In this document: one piece after another, positions 1-9,023 of the stretch
How the letters are laid out: every line of letters begins with the position of its first letter
Position numbering within the stretch: position 1 is the stretch's first letter
Assembly: GCA_029251085.1 (NCBI GenBank)
Contig: JAQXDZ010000030.1
Span: 92,298 to 156,297 of the forward strand
Direction: 5' to 3'
DNA from: Mariniblastus sp.
GTDB lineage: Bacteria; Planctomycetota; Planctomycetia; Pirellulales; Pirellulaceae
Length of the DNA stretch: 64,000 nt
The notes under the pieces: model-generated
The model's database searches: none
What the model was told of the DNA's origin: nothing
Seen by the model: only the letters and a program-made list of their open reading frames with translations
Program-made: the position numbers and the translations under genes

Positions 1-1312
1 TCTCCCCGGCAGCCTCTTGATGACGCTTCGAATGTTGTCGCAAATCGAGAGATGCCATGTGAAAGCCAAACACTTGGGCAGATCGAATCAACCTTGCAAA
101 TCGACCGCGCACCAATCGCTCACCTTGATTGGCCAACAAACTATCGCGAATCAGATATAGATCATCTAGAAATTGGTCAACCGAATCGTAGGCTCGCCGA
201 TCTTTTTTCTCGGCTGGGACCCGACTCCACGTAATTTCATTTTGCTTTTTCGTCGCGACTAATCGCCGATAAATCATAATCAGCTTTTGCCGGTAAGGTT
301 CCTGTGAAAATCGCTCCAAAACTTCATACTCATCCTCGGGAACCAACTCTCGATCTTTTTCCAAACTAGCCAAAAACCAATGGCTGAAATTTACCCGCGT
401 TGTCGATGGGCTCAACAGAGAGTACATCGAGCGAACCTCTTTTAGATAGTGAGACAAAACAGTCGCTTCATGCTCTTGCAGCGTCTCCTCCGTCACGTCC
501 GTTGTCACGTACGGATTACCGTCTCGATCACCACCGATCCACGAACCGTATGAAAGAAACGAAGGAATATCGAAACGTTGCTCCGGAAAATGCTTCACCA
601 ACGCGGCGTCGAGTTCTTCATAAATTCGCGGCACTAAATCAAAAAGTGTATTTTCGAAAAAGTACAAACCACTATTTCTCACTTCGTCCATCACTGTCGG
701 TCGGCGATTTCGAGTCTCGTCACTTTGCCACAGCAGGACGATATAATCCCGCAGTAATTCCTCAGCCTCATTTCGCTCCTGAACGAATAGGTCGGCAGAA
801 TCAAGTCGCTTAAGCAATGTCGAAACTTTGTTGAGTATTTGACGAATTGTCCGTCGTTTCGATTCTGTTGGGTGTGCCGTAAAAACTGGGGTTACCACCA
901 TGCGAGTCAGAATCTCTTGGATTTCTGAAGCCTCAACTCCCTCTCGCTTGAGTGTACCCAATGCTTCATCCATGGTTTCGTCCATGGGGACATTCGATTC
1001 GAACGCAACCTCTGCGCGTTCGCGCAAAATCCGAACTCGCTCGCGCTCCTCCGCCAAATTCACTAACTGAAAATAAGTTGAGAATGCTTTTAAATTTGCC
1101 GCCGCCAGAGGAAGATCATTCAACAAACTTGGAATCACCTCATCCAATCGCTGCTTGGCGTCAGCATCCCCCGCTCGCCAGGCTTTCGCCAATTTGCGTA
1201 TCTCTTCCTCCATCTCAAACACTTCACGCCCCTCTTGGGCGATAATCGTCTCCCCTAACAATCCGCCCAACAATCGAATCGTTCCGCTCAGCTCATTTTG
1301 TTTTTTGTTCAT
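1..1312 (-). CDS. ppc: Phosphoenolpyruvate carboxylase, N-terminal part (runs off window)
   Basis: PEP carboxylase adds bicarbonate to phosphoenolpyruvate to make oxaloacetate, an anaplerotic cytosolic reaction. Reading the minus strand from the ATG at 1312-1310 gives an uninterrupted frame of 437 codons to the window edge. It begins MNKKQNELSGTIRLLGGLLG. The first catalytic signature, VFTAHPTESKRRTIR, lies at about residues 143-157, and the second family signature, GGDRDGNPYVTT, falls near position 500-530 of the window. The family is normally about 900 residues, so roughly half is visible. The gene diverges from ilvC across a 617-base intergenic region. No frameshift is seen. The identification rests on two diagnostic motifs and is firm; the C-terminal half is outside the window. 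Confidence 0.95.
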   Translation of the reverse strand, partial: MNKKQNELSGTIRLLGGLLGETIIAQEGREVFEMEEEIRKLAKAWRAGDADAKQRLDEVIPSLLNDLPLAAANLKAFSTYFQLVNLAEERERVRILRERAEVAFESNVPMDETMDEALGTLKREGVEASEIQEILTRMVVTPVFTAHPTESKRRTIRQILNKVSTLLKRLDSADLFVQERNEAEELLRDYIVLLWQSDETRNRRPTVMDEVRNSGLYFFENTLFDLVPRIYEELDAALVKHFPEQRFDIPSFLSYGSWIGGDRDGNPYVTTDVTEETLQEHEATVLSHYLKEVRSMYSLLSPSTTRVNFSHWFLASLEKDRELVPEDEYEVLERFSQEPYRQKLIMIYRRLVATKKQNEITWSRVPAEKKDRRAYDSVDQFLDDLYLIRDSLLANQGERLVRGRFARLIRSAQVFGFHMASLDLRQHSKRHQEAAGE

Positions 1313-1667
1313 TAGTTCTGTGGATCACTTACAACGGAGACCCGACATGATTCACTGACGGGCAAATTTAGGAAAACGCCAACCCGATCGCAATCGAGCA
1401 AGCCACATTTTAGCCCTGTTCTGAGGACAAAATCGAATATATCGCAGGAAAAATTAAAACTATGGCCTCAAAATAATCGCCGGAAAAAATTTAGAATCCA
1501 AATCACTGCTCCTCGCTCACTGCACTACGATCGCAATTTAACAACGACCGCCGCAAATCACCTTCAAAGGAACAGAATCAACCACAATCAGCTCAACCCA
1601 CATCCATCCATTTTAAACTCGCACCAAAGTTACACATTGGGCAATTTCATTTGGCAAAACCTTGGAA

Positions 1668-1695
1668 TTGACTTTCATCGCTCCCTCTTTAGAAT
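1668..1695 (+). promoter_or_regulatory. Candidate sigma70 promoter for ilvC leader
   Basis: TTGACT at 1668-1673 and TAGAAT at 1690-1695 are separated by 16 bases. Transcription would begin near 1702 and give a leader of about 228 bases before ilvC. Prediction only. Confidence 0.45.
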
Positions 1696-1805
1696 CGGCT
1701 TCGCGTGCTGAATCAGCGAGGGGCGAAGAGGAAACGATCACGTTTGTTTGATTGCAGCATCAAATTATACGAAAGTCCATTCCTGCGATAGCGAACTTTA
1801 CCCCG

Positions 1806-1844
1806 ATGATCAGCGTGCTGCAAATTTCACGCAAGACAACTTGA
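1806..1844 (+). CDS. Putative branched-chain amino acid leader peptide
   Basis: A 12-codon frame reads MISVLQISRKTT followed by TGA. Four of the first seven residues after Met are Ile, Val, Leu and Ile, the end products of the pathway that the downstream ilvC serves. The stop codon's last base (1844) is the first base of the terminator hairpin, the spacing expected when a ribosome on the leader controls terminator formation. No clear Shine-Dalgarno sequence precedes the ATG and the run of regulatory codons is short compared with enterobacterial ilv leaders, so this is a proposal rather than a firm gene. Confidence 0.35.
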   Translation: MISVLQISRKTT

Positions 1845-1874
1845 ACGGCTCGCACGTATTGCGAGTCGTTTTTT
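1844..1874 (+). terminator. Intrinsic terminator/attenuator ahead of ilvC
   Basis: Bases 1844-1853 (AACGGCTCGC) pair with 1861-1870 (GCGAGTCGTT) over ten pairs including one G-U, with a seven-base loop and T at 1869-1874. No plus-strand gene lies upstream, so the structure would interrupt only the ilvC leader transcript. It ends 55 bases before the ilvC start. Confidence 0.6.
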
Positions 1875-1929
1875 GATTTAACCAACCACCCATCCCTTCC
1901 GGAATCTTTGGAAATAGCTGGAGCCCATA

Positions 1930-2931
1930 ATGACCACCATGTTTTTTGAGTCAGATATTAATAGCCAAGCCCTTGAAAACCTCTGTGTTGCCATGATTGG
2001 TTACGGCAGCCAAGGTCGTGGACAGGCGATGAACCTTAGAGATAGCGGAATTAACGTCGTTGTCGGGCTTCGCGAAGGCGGTAAAAGCTGGAACCAAGCT
2101 GTTTCCGAAGGCTGGGCACCTCTGAGTATGGAAGAAGCGGCAAAGCAAGCGGATGTCGTTTGCATGATGTGCCCCGACATGGCACAGCCGCAGGTTTACC
2201 GCGATATCGTGGCTCCCAACCTCAAACCCGGATCCACCGTTTTATTCTCACATGGATTTTGTATTCATTACGGAGCGATTACGGTCGCACCGGAAAACAA
2301 TGTCGTTATGCTTGCCCCGAAAGGACCTGGTGGCATGGTTCGACGCCAATATGAAGAAGGCAGCGGTGTTCCCGGACTAGTCGCAGTTCACCAGGACGCG
2401 ACCGGTAATGCACTCGACATCGCACTCTCCTACGGATGGGCAATCGGTGCTGCGAGAGCTGGAATCATCCAGACGACCTTCCCGGAAGAAACCGAAACGG
2501 ATCTGTTTGGCGAGCAAGCAGTCCTCTGCGGTGGCTTAACGGAATTGATAACCGCCGGTTGGGAGACGCTTGTCGAGGCCGGCTATCAACCGGATGTCGC
2601 CTATTTTGAATGCCTGCACGAAGTCAAATTAATCGTCGATTTAATCTACGAAGGTGGAATCGCGCGGATGCACGAGTTTATCAGCGATACGGCAGCCTAC
2701 GGAGACCTCGTTAGTGGAAAACGAATCATCACCGATGAGACTCGAGCCAACATGAAAGCAGTGCTTAAAGACATTCAAGATGGAACTTTTGCTAAACAAT
2801 GGCAAGAAGAAGCGGCCTCGGGATCGGCAAACTTTAAGCGAATGATGGAAGAAGACATCGCCCACCCCATTGAAGCGACCGGTCAGGCCTTGAGAAAGCA
2901 ATTTTCATGGCTGAAACAAAACCAGGCTTAG
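1930..2931 (+). CDS. ilvC: Ketol-acid reductoisomerase
   Basis: Converts 2-acetolactate or 2-aceto-2-hydroxybutyrate to the dihydroxy acid precursors of valine, leucine and isoleucine, using NADPH and Mg2+. The 333-residue length is that of the short class I enzymes. The Rossmann dinucleotide loop GYGSQG is at residues 24-29, followed by the phosphate-contact region GLREGGKSWNQA. The segment MLAPKGPGGMVRRQYEEGSG and the metal-binding DLFGEQAVLCGG helix, which carries the conserved Asp and Glu, are intact. The ATG at 1930 is preceded by GGAG at about 1920. Its likely partner ilvA follows after 180 bases on the same strand. A promoter, possible leader peptide and terminator lie upstream, suggesting attenuation. 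Confidence 0.96.
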   Translation: MTTMFFESDINSQALENLCVAMIGYGSQGRGQAMNLRDSGINVVVGLREGGKSWNQAVSEGWAPLSMEEAAKQADVVCMMCPDMAQPQVYRDIVAPNLKPGSTVLFSHGFCIHYGAITVAPENNVVMLAPKGPGGMVRRQYEEGSGVPGLVAVHQDATGNALDIALSYGWAIGAARAGIIQTTFPEETETDLFGEQAVLCGGLTELITAGWETLVEAGYQPDVAYFECLHEVKLIVDLIYEGGIARMHEFISDTAAYGDLVSGKRIITDETRANMKAVLKDIQDGTFAKQWQEEAASGSANFKRMMEEDIAHPIEATGQALRKQFSWLKQNQA

Positions 2932-3111
2932 GATTGACGTCACGGGGTATCCGTCGGGCGTTCGTTAAAATAGTTGAACATCCTTTTGATCTAAGTTTGG
3001 ATCTCTTTGATTTTGGCTAACTTGACTACGCTTCAAAATGGCCACTCAACCGGCCATTGACACTACCAACAGTCGACTCCTTGCTGTAATTCATCCGCTA
3101 GAGGTTGTGCA

Positions 3112-4707
3112 ATGACTGACTCAGCGCCATCGAATTTCAATAGCGATATACCGGTGGAAGATCTGCTGCGCTCATTGGAACTCGAAACGGAAGCGGCGCT
3201 CGACCGGATTTACCAACTCGACCACCCCACTCCTTTAGATTCGGTGGACTTGGAAAATGGTGCCAAACTAACGCTCAAACGGGAAGACCTCTCGGTTGTC
3301 CACAGTTATAAATGGCGAGGATCTTTCAATAAGATTCTGGCAATGCACCAGTCAGGATTTACGGGTAAATTAGTAGCTGCATCAGCGGGAAATCACGCTC
3401 AAGGCGTCGCTGTCACGGCGAAGCGTTTGAATTTGCCGGCTACCATTTTCATGCCTCGCTCCACGCCCGTACTTAAACAAGAGTCTGTCAAAAGCTTTGG
3501 AGGCGAATTCATCGAAATCCGCCTTCATGGTGACTCATTTGACGAGGCAGCCAAGGAAGCCCATCGTTTCGCTGAATCCACTGGCGGTGTCGTGATTCCA
3601 CCCTACGACGACCTACAAGTCATTGCCGGCCAGGCAACCATTGGGGTTGAAGTCGCCAACGACATTGAATTACCGCCGACTCACGTATTTCTCGAGGTCG
3701 GCGGCGGGGGAATGGCCTCGGGCGTCGCGTCAGTGGTAAAAAAGAAATTCCCCTCGGCAAAATTAATTGTGGTGGAAGCGGTCGATCAAAACAGCATGGG
3801 GGTTTCTTTAGCCCAAGGTCAAAGAACCACCATCGATACGCTTGATCGATTCTGCGACGGAACAGCCGTTGCCTGCCCAGGAGAAATCCCGTTTCAACTG
3901 TGTCAACATTTGATTGACGAATGTATCACTGTCACCAACGATCAGGTCTGCGAAGCAATCCAGTACCTTTGGCAAAAAAAGAGAACCATCGTTGAACCTT
4001 CTGCGGCCCTCGGAGTTGCCGGAGCTATTCAATATCCGCTGACGGAGGACGATCGCCCCTTGACCGTCCTCTCAGGATCCAACGTCGACTTTATGATGCT
4101 GCCCAAAATTGCCAGGCGAGGCCAAGTCAAACGCCCCGAAACGCGTTACTACGCCTTTGAAATTAATGAGCAACATGGTGCGATGGCAGAGCTTCTCGAT
4201 CGGTTCTTTGCCAACATGAACATCATCGATTTCCAGTACGGGAAAGTCTCTGAGACCCACGCCTACCCGGTTATTGGAATCGAAGTCCCCCATGCTGAAA
4301 TCGAATTGCTCGATCAATTCCTTGTCGACCCGAGCGCTCCGCCACACCATGACATTACGGGGTCGCCGGGCTCAGAGTTCCGGGTCATCCCGTTCAATAT
4401 CGACGTCATCGCATTCCCATTTTTCGCGGTAATTGAATTTGCAAACCGCCCCGGAGCACTTCGTGACTTCATGCGGTTCGCCAGCACCTTATCGAGCGTG
4501 TGCTACATGAACTATACCGATACTGGACAAACCGAAGGCCAGGCGCTGATGGGATTTGAATTTGAGAATATCGGTCGACAATCCGAATTTATGGAATGGT
4601 TGGAAGCAACCACGAAATTCCAAGTTGTTCCCACTGAAATCGTGAGACACTTTAGCCCCTCAAGCGATGCAGAACTCCGCTGGAAATCTCTCGGCGATTC
4701 AAACTGA
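3112..4707 (+). CDS. ilvA: Threonine ammonia-lyase (threonine deaminase), biosynthetic
   Basis: PLP enzyme that deaminates threonine to 2-oxobutanoate, the committed step to isoleucine. The catalytic domain (about 1-330) contains SYKWRGSFNK with the PLP lysine at residue 67, the ASAGNHAQGVA segment and the glycine-rich phosphate loop GGGGMASG. Residues about 345-525 form two ACT-like regulatory subdomains (starting at YYAFEINEQHG and at FFAVIEFANRPG), which marks the biosynthetic, isoleucine-inhibited type rather than the short catabolic type. At 531 residues it is close to the family's usual length. It lies 180 bases after ilvC, and a bidirectional terminator follows the stop. The intergenic hairpin at 3037-3058 lacks a T-tract, so read-through from ilvC is possible. 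Confidence 0.94.
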   Translation: MTDSAPSNFNSDIPVEDLLRSLELETEAALDRIYQLDHPTPLDSVDLENGAKLTLKREDLSVVHSYKWRGSFNKILAMHQSGFTGKLVAASAGNHAQGVAVTAKRLNLPATIFMPRSTPVLKQESVKSFGGEFIEIRLHGDSFDEAAKEAHRFAESTGGVVIPPYDDLQVIAGQATIGVEVANDIELPPTHVFLEVGGGGMASGVASVVKKKFPSAKLIVVEAVDQNSMGVSLAQGQRTTIDTLDRFCDGTAVACPGEIPFQLCQHLIDECITVTNDQVCEAIQYLWQKKRTIVEPSAALGVAGAIQYPLTEDDRPLTVLSGSNVDFMMLPKIARRGQVKRPETRYYAFEINEQHGAMAELLDRFFANMNIIDFQYGKVSETHAYPVIGIEVPHAEIELLDQFLVDPSAPPHHDITGSPGSEFRVIPFNIDVIAFPFFAVIEFANRPGALRDFMRFASTLSSVCYMNYTDTGQTEGQALMGFEFENIGRQSEFMEWLEATTKFQVVPTEIVRHFSPSSDAELRWKSLGDSN

Positions 4708-4724
4708 GCCTAACAGCGCACAAA

Positions 4725-4753
4725 AAAACTGGCAGCTTCTCACTGCCAGTTTT
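4725..4753. terminator. Bidirectional intrinsic terminator
   Basis: AAAACTGGCAG (4725-4735) pairs with CTGCCAGTTTT (4743-4753) around a seven-base loop. It is flanked by A on the left and T on the right, so it can serve both ilvA (plus) and the convergent small gene (minus). Confidence 0.8.
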
Positions 4754-4781
4754 AAATTTTATAGTCAGGTTAGGCAACTAT

Positions 4782-5099
4782 CTAACGGACCTTCGAAAAC
4801 ACATCCGCCGTAACCGCATGGGCTTCAATCGACACTCGCTCGCCACGGTCAGGTCGTGTCAACTCCAACGACAACCGCGTTCCGTCGATCAAATAATCCG
4901 CAAGATAGGTTTCCCCATTCGAACTCAGGGTTACCTTTTTGGGCGTCACCTGAATCACATCAAACTTTTGGCCCAGCGGCTGGAGGACCCATTCGTTTTC
5001 AGCAACCAAAAGCGATCGAATCCCGTCATTGTTCATCACCGTCGTGGCGTTAATGAGAACCGAATCGATTTCCCATCCGCCCAAAGGTACACTAGTCAT
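4782..5099 (-). CDS. Small hypothetical protein
   Basis: A 105-residue protein beginning MTSVPLGGWEIDSVLINATT. I do not recognise the family. The sequence alternates hydrophobic and polar residues in strand-like blocks (WEIDSVLI, WVLQPLG, FDVIQVTPKKVTLSS, TRLSLELTR), suggesting a small beta-rich domain resembling the lipocalin-like planctomycete domains, but this is only an impression. No signal peptide or membrane segment is seen. GGAG lies about 12 bases before the ATG. It is convergent with ilvA and shares the terminator at 4725-4753. It is probably a real gene because of codon regularity and clean punctuation. Confidence 0.6.
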   Translation of the reverse strand: MTSVPLGGWEIDSVLINATTVMNNDGIRSLLVAENEWVLQPLGQKFDVIQVTPKKVTLSSNGETYLADYLIDGTRLSLELTRPDRGERVSIEAHAVTADVFSKVR

Positions 5100-5411
5100 A
5101 AGTCATACTCCGCAAATCAAAAGATAAAAATAAATGGTATAAAAGCAGTGCAATTCCCAAGCCAAATAATAAAAAGCTGGTTTTTTGCACTTTCCTTACG
5201 CAAAAGCATCTCAATATGAGAACCATTTCGAAAAAATGAGAAACTGAAATTGGTTTCCCCGTCGCTAAACTAGGAACCCAGTGTGCGGCTGCAAAAAACA
5301 AACGCGAACAACTTATAAATAATACGACGGGCGTTGAACGGCCGATTCCCTCTCAACTCAAACACAAAAAACTCAAACCCAAAATTCCTCATTTCGATAA
5401 AGAGAAAATTA
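5100..5411. other. Intergenic region
   Basis: An A/T-rich spacer between two divergent genes. It contains a small inverted repeat, GAAAC/GTTTC, around 5240-5262. A TTG at 5334 is in frame with the downstream sulfatase but encodes a charged, Asn/Lys-rich stretch before the signal peptide, so I place the sulfatase start at 5412 and leave this region non-coding. Confidence 0.5.
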
Positions 5412-6905
5412 ATGAGCCAAACCATTTTCCAAAATGCCTACATTTGTTTCGCATTGTTGGGCTTTTTAATGACAAGTCAATGCACCGCCTACTCACAAGA
5501 GAGTGCCCCTAATCCTGTCCCCCCCAACATTGTGCTAGTAATGGCGGACGATCAAGGATGGGGACAGACTGGGTACAATGGACACCCCATTTTAAAAACA
5601 CCCCACTTGGACGAAATGGCAGCCAATGGACTTCGCTTCGAACGCTTTTATGCCGCTGCCCCCGTTTGCTCCCCCACGCGGGCCAGTGTCCTTACTGGAC
5701 GAACCAACCAAAGAACGGGCGTTGAAAGTCACGGTTACGCACTGAGGCTGCAAGAAAAGACTTTAGCTACCGCATTGTCAAATGCCGGCTACCAAACGGG
5801 ACACTTTGGAAAATGGCATCTCAATGGATTGCGAGGTCCAGGTGTCCCTATTTCAGCCAAAGACAGTCACCATCCCGGCGTTTTCGGTTTCGACACCTGG
5901 CTCTCAGTCACTAATTTTTTTGATCGCAATCCTATTCTCAGTCGCAATGGAAATTTTGAAGAATTTAAAGGCGACTCCTCGGAAATCATCGTCGATGAAG
6001 CCCTGAAATTCATTAGCCAACAAGCGTTATTAAAACGTCCCTCTTTTACCGTCATCTGGTTTGGCACCCCTCATAGTCCGTTCATGGCAGCGCCCGAGGA
6101 CGCTCGTCCGTTTGCGCACCTCGACCGAAATTCCCAAGACCAACACGGCGAACTTGTCGCGATGGACCGAAGCATTGGCACGCTCCGCAAATCAATCAAA
6201 CAGCTTGGAATTGCTGAACAAACCATCATTTGGTTTACGAGTGACAATGGCGGGTTACCTAAAATTACTCCTGAAACCGTCGGTGGATTGCGAGGTTTTA
6301 AGGGCAGTCTTTACGAGGGTGGATTGAGGGTCCCCGCCGTCATCGAGTGGCCGTCTCATATCTCGCCGCGAGTGACGTCCTATCCGACCGTTTCGATGGA
6401 CATCTTCCCCACTTTGGCAGAAATCGTCAAACTGCCCGCGTCCTCAATGCTTAACACGAATGATGGATTGAGTCTTAAAAAACTATTCGACACGGAAATT
6501 ACGACGCGGGAAAAACCAATCCCATTCGACTGCCTCGGGAATCAGGCGGTTATCGACAACGACTGGAAACTGATTCGCCTTGGCAGGAACGAAAACAAAA
6601 AACCTAAATTCGAACTTTATAATCTCAAACAAGATCCCCACGAGAAACTGAATTTATTCGATGCGAACGAGGCGGAGGCGAATCGAATGCTCGGACTGTT
6701 AACTGGTTTTGATTCATCAATCCAACGGAGCATCGATGGAGAAGACTATCCCGAAGGCAAGGTAAACGACGGCAACCCCCAACCTAGATTTTGGAACACC
6801 GTCGATCTTTACCAACCTTTCATCGAGCAATGGAAAAGTCGTCCCGAATACTCAACCTGGCTAAAGAAAAGACAGAACACCAAACGAAAAAAACAAACAC
6901 CCTAG
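5412..6905 (+). CDS. Secreted sulfatase
   Basis: A formylglycine-dependent sulfatase that hydrolyses sulfate esters, probably on polysaccharide. The 497-residue product starts with an N-terminal signal segment (MSQTIFQNAYICFALLGFL, cleavage near AYSQES). The metal-binding start NIVLVMADDQGWG is followed by VCSPTRAS, whose Cys is the residue converted to formylglycine, then GKWHLNG, FTSDNGG and the C-terminal YNLKQDPHEKLNL segment typical of family S1. I chose ATG 5412 over an in-frame TTG at 5334 because it puts the signal peptide at the N-terminus. It is convergent with the DUF4139 gene. Substrate cannot be told from sequence. Confidence 0.92.
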   Translation: MSQTIFQNAYICFALLGFLMTSQCTAYSQESAPNPVPPNIVLVMADDQGWGQTGYNGHPILKTPHLDEMAANGLRFERFYAAAPVCSPTRASVLTGRTNQRTGVESHGYALRLQEKTLATALSNAGYQTGHFGKWHLNGLRGPGVPISAKDSHHPGVFGFDTWLSVTNFFDRNPILSRNGNFEEFKGDSSEIIVDEALKFISQQALLKRPSFTVIWFGTPHSPFMAAPEDARPFAHLDRNSQDQHGELVAMDRSIGTLRKSIKQLGIAEQTIIWFTSDNGGLPKITPETVGGLRGFKGSLYEGGLRVPAVIEWPSHISPRVTSYPTVSMDIFPTLAEIVKLPASSMLNTNDGLSLKKLFDTEITTREKPIPFDCLGNQAVIDNDWKLIRLGRNENKKPKFELYNLKQDPHEKLNLFDANEAEANRMLGLLTGFDSSIQRSIDGEDYPEGKVNDGNPQPRFWNTVDLYQPFIEQWKSRPEYSTWLKKRQNTKRKKQTP

Positions 6906-6906
6906 C

Positions 6907-6938
6907 ACCAACGATCTCTAAAATAGAAGAGCGTTGGT
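6907..6938. terminator. Hairpin between convergent genes
   Basis: ACCAACG (6907-6913) pairs with CGTTGGT (6932-6938), with an inner CTCT/AGAG pairing. There is no T-tract, so it may be only a mRNA 3'-end structure. Confidence 0.35.
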
Positions 6939-6951
6939 CCTCTGTAAGGGA

Positions 6952-8787
6952 CTAATTCCGCAAATAAAACTCATACTCGACGGTGGGCTTAAAACATTCA
7001 CCGGGTTTAATGGACGCCTTCCAATTCACAACGCTACTGTTGTTGATTGGATCGCCACCGTGGTTGGACCAATCATTGGGATTGAATCCCTCCAGTTTGG
7101 TCTTTCCTTCATCGGATACCTCGTTTGCCTTTCCACCAAATCGAAGGCTAACTTCAACCGGAACCTCATACTCTTTGTTGTTAGCAATTTCAGCGACGAC
7201 CTTTCCTTTCACAAGTGAGTAGCTCGAATTCCGCCATTGAACCGCGTTCCGCTCTCGACCAGTTTCTTGATCGTCGACACCCGCCTTTAAATCCACGGAG
7301 ACAGTCATGGGGAGGCGGCAAATTCCCCCTGGAGAAGTGTAGGTAAGTAACTCCTGAGCCAAAGGTTGAAAACCATCGACTAACATTGCAGCACCAGTAG
7401 TCCAAGGGACCTTTGTATCGTTAATTAATTCAATTTGATGCCAAACTTCGCTCTCTGAAACCACTAACGGCGACCTTCCATTACGGCCAGAAGCGAATTC
7501 ATGGGCAGAATGTTGGACCGTCACATCCCAGGTATAGATATCTCGGTAGGCGACCTCAGCCTTAAGAATCCGAACACTTGCTCGCTCGCCTTTTTTGAGT
7601 GACATCGGCTTGAGCTTGTAAACAAACAGATCGTTGCCACCGCTGGTCGTTAGATCGCCAGCCAATCCATCAATCAAGCCTTCGGAATTGCCAGTCGACC
7701 GAGCGCTGCGAAAATCACTTGTCCTCTGCGAATATATCGTATTACTGAATTGATCGATCGCTTGATTACTCATGATTTGAGGCGCCGCTTCAGCAAGTAC
7801 ATTTTTCAAACTTGCCTCCAAAACCATTGGACTAGGCGACGCCTTAAATCGAAAATTGGGAACACCGACGACAACGTGCAAAGGGACATCTACCAAATCT
7901 TCCGAATCATTGATTATCTCTCCTTGCATTAGGATCTCTGCGGTTTTCGCAGACGCAAGCTTGGCCTCAACACCTCCTTCGTCCCCCCTAAATTCAAACG
8001 GCTTGTCTGTCAAATTTAATCGATAGGTAGGAAGCCAGCGGATGCCCGGACAGAAGTACATTAGGCTCAATTCAATCTCGGTGTTTGGCGTTCCAAAATC
8101 GAACGTTAATTTCTTCTCACGCGTCAGCTTTTTTACGTTTTGTTGGACGGTTGTTTTCATTCCTTCCACTGTCAAATTTGAAACGGAATTAGCCGCGATC
8201 ATCATGTCGCCAACTTCCGTACGCAATAAGAAATGAGTCCCCAAAACGGTATCCACTAGAATCTCAGAATCAATCGCTCCACTGTCGCTGTTGTGACGAT
8301 TTCTAGCGTGGGGGTCAGTTTTCTCAGGGACCAACTCTCGATTGGCAAGAACCTTGAGTAGCACACCTTTGACCGATTCTGATTTCTCACCTCGAATTCG
8401 CAATGAACACGATGCACCGAGATTGGCGGTTACAATATCCATTACCGTCGTGCAATTTATCTCCCGCTTATCTTCCGTTTCCGAGGCTTCCCAACCTGCG
8501 ACCATTGAGCTGATTTTCCCCTGTTGGGCGATCGCCCAGAAAGACCCGAGAATTGCAGAATCTGGCACCTCATTCGTAAACACTTTCCCTTCCGCATCCG
8601 TTTTTGCCGTCCCTTTTTTTACAATTAAAAAATATCCGTCTTTAAAAATAACAACGTTTTCAGTTGTTAGATTCAGTTCAGATTTTTCCATCAAGTTGCT
8701 GAATTCATTGTCAGCGAAAATCAGGCTCGAACCTGAACAAAGGGTTACCAACCCAACAGTCAACAATGTCAAACGATCAATCATCAT
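6952..8787 (-). CDS. Secreted DUF4139-domain protein
   Basis: A 611-residue exported protein. The first 25 residues (MMIDRLTLLTVGLVTLCSG...) are a signal peptide. The body resembles the DUF4139 family: an N-terminal region of short strands, a central segment beginning ELSLMYFCPGIRWLPTYRLNL, and a C-terminal beta-rich part ending KPTVEYEFYLRN. The function of this family is unknown; members are envelope or secreted proteins. Upstream on the minus strand lies a consensus -10 (8875-8870) preceded by a CGTTAC direct repeat, the same arrangement found before the adjacent two-component operon, so it is a candidate target of that regulator. The first two codons are both ATG; either may start. Confidence 0.75.
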   Translation of the reverse strand: MMIDRLTLLTVGLVTLCSGSSLIFADNEFSNLMEKSELNLTTENVVIFKDGYFLIVKKGTAKTDAEGKVFTNEVPDSAILGSFWAIAQQGKISSMVAGWEASETEDKREINCTTVMDIVTANLGASCSLRIRGEKSESVKGVLLKVLANRELVPEKTDPHARNRHNSDSGAIDSEILVDTVLGTHFLLRTEVGDMMIAANSVSNLTVEGMKTTVQQNVKKLTREKKLTFDFGTPNTEIELSLMYFCPGIRWLPTYRLNLTDKPFEFRGDEGGVEAKLASAKTAEILMQGEIINDSEDLVDVPLHVVVGVPNFRFKASPSPMVLEASLKNVLAEAAPQIMSNQAIDQFSNTIYSQRTSDFRSARSTGNSEGLIDGLAGDLTTSGGNDLFVYKLKPMSLKKGERASVRILKAEVAYRDIYTWDVTVQHSAHEFASGRNGRSPLVVSESEVWHQIELINDTKVPWTTGAAMLVDGFQPLAQELLTYTSPGGICRLPMTVSVDLKAGVDDQETGRERNAVQWRNSSYSLVKGKVVAEIANNKEYEVPVEVSLRFGGKANEVSDEGKTKLEGFNPNDWSNHGGDPINNSSVVNWKASIKPGECFKPTVEYEFYLRN

Positions 8788-8869
8788 GATATCCCTACGA
8801 ATTAATAATTAAGTTACTATCGACTTTAAGAGCCTTAACGACTCCGTCAATTCCCCTTAAACTCTTACT

Positions 8870-8914
8870 ATTATACGTAGTTTTCAAAGGATGAGACGTA
8901 ACGAGAATGTAACG
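8870..8914 (-). promoter_or_regulatory. Promoter with direct-repeat operator (DUF4139 gene)
   Basis: On the minus strand CGTTACATTCTCGTTAC (8914-8898) is a direct repeat of CGTTAC with an 11-base period, one helical turn, as used by OmpR/PhoB-type regulators. It is followed by 22 bases and TATAAT (8875-8870). The -35 position has no consensus, as expected for an activator-dependent promoter. The predicted RNA start is near 8863. The same layout recurs at 11911-11955. Confidence 0.6.
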
Positions 8915-9023
8915 TTCGAACTCGTTAAAACAGCAGCGACTCTAGTTATCTAACGAGATACTGGCGCAGCAAAACAGCAAGGAACCTGAGCGGTTCTAAC
9001 AGAAAACCTTCAATCGAAAGGTC

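Larger units (their letters stand above)
1313..1929. other. Divergent ppc/ilvC intergenic region
   Basis: This 617-base gap separates the divergent ppc and ilvC starts. The ppc-proximal part (1313-1660) is A-rich and I see no gene in it. The ilvC-proximal part holds a sigma70-like promoter (1668-1695), a hairpin with outer arms CTTCGC and GCGAAG near 1699-1728 enclosing a GCTG/CAGC stem, a 12-codon reading frame (1806-1844) and an intrinsic terminator (1844-1874). These are listed separately. Confidence 0.6.

Noticed and set aside
1..1245. Several plus-strand frames over the ppc region (52-234, 400-813, 952-1245)
   Set aside because: They are shadows of PEP carboxylase on the minus strand, which has both family signatures.
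3037..3058. Seven-pair hairpin between ilvC and ilvA
   Set aside because: No T-tract follows, so it is not called as a terminator.
5092..5301. Minus-strand frame with a hydrophobic stretch ahead of the small hypothetical gene
   Set aside because: It overlaps the start of the gene at 4782-5099 and its composition follows A/T-rich spacer DNA.
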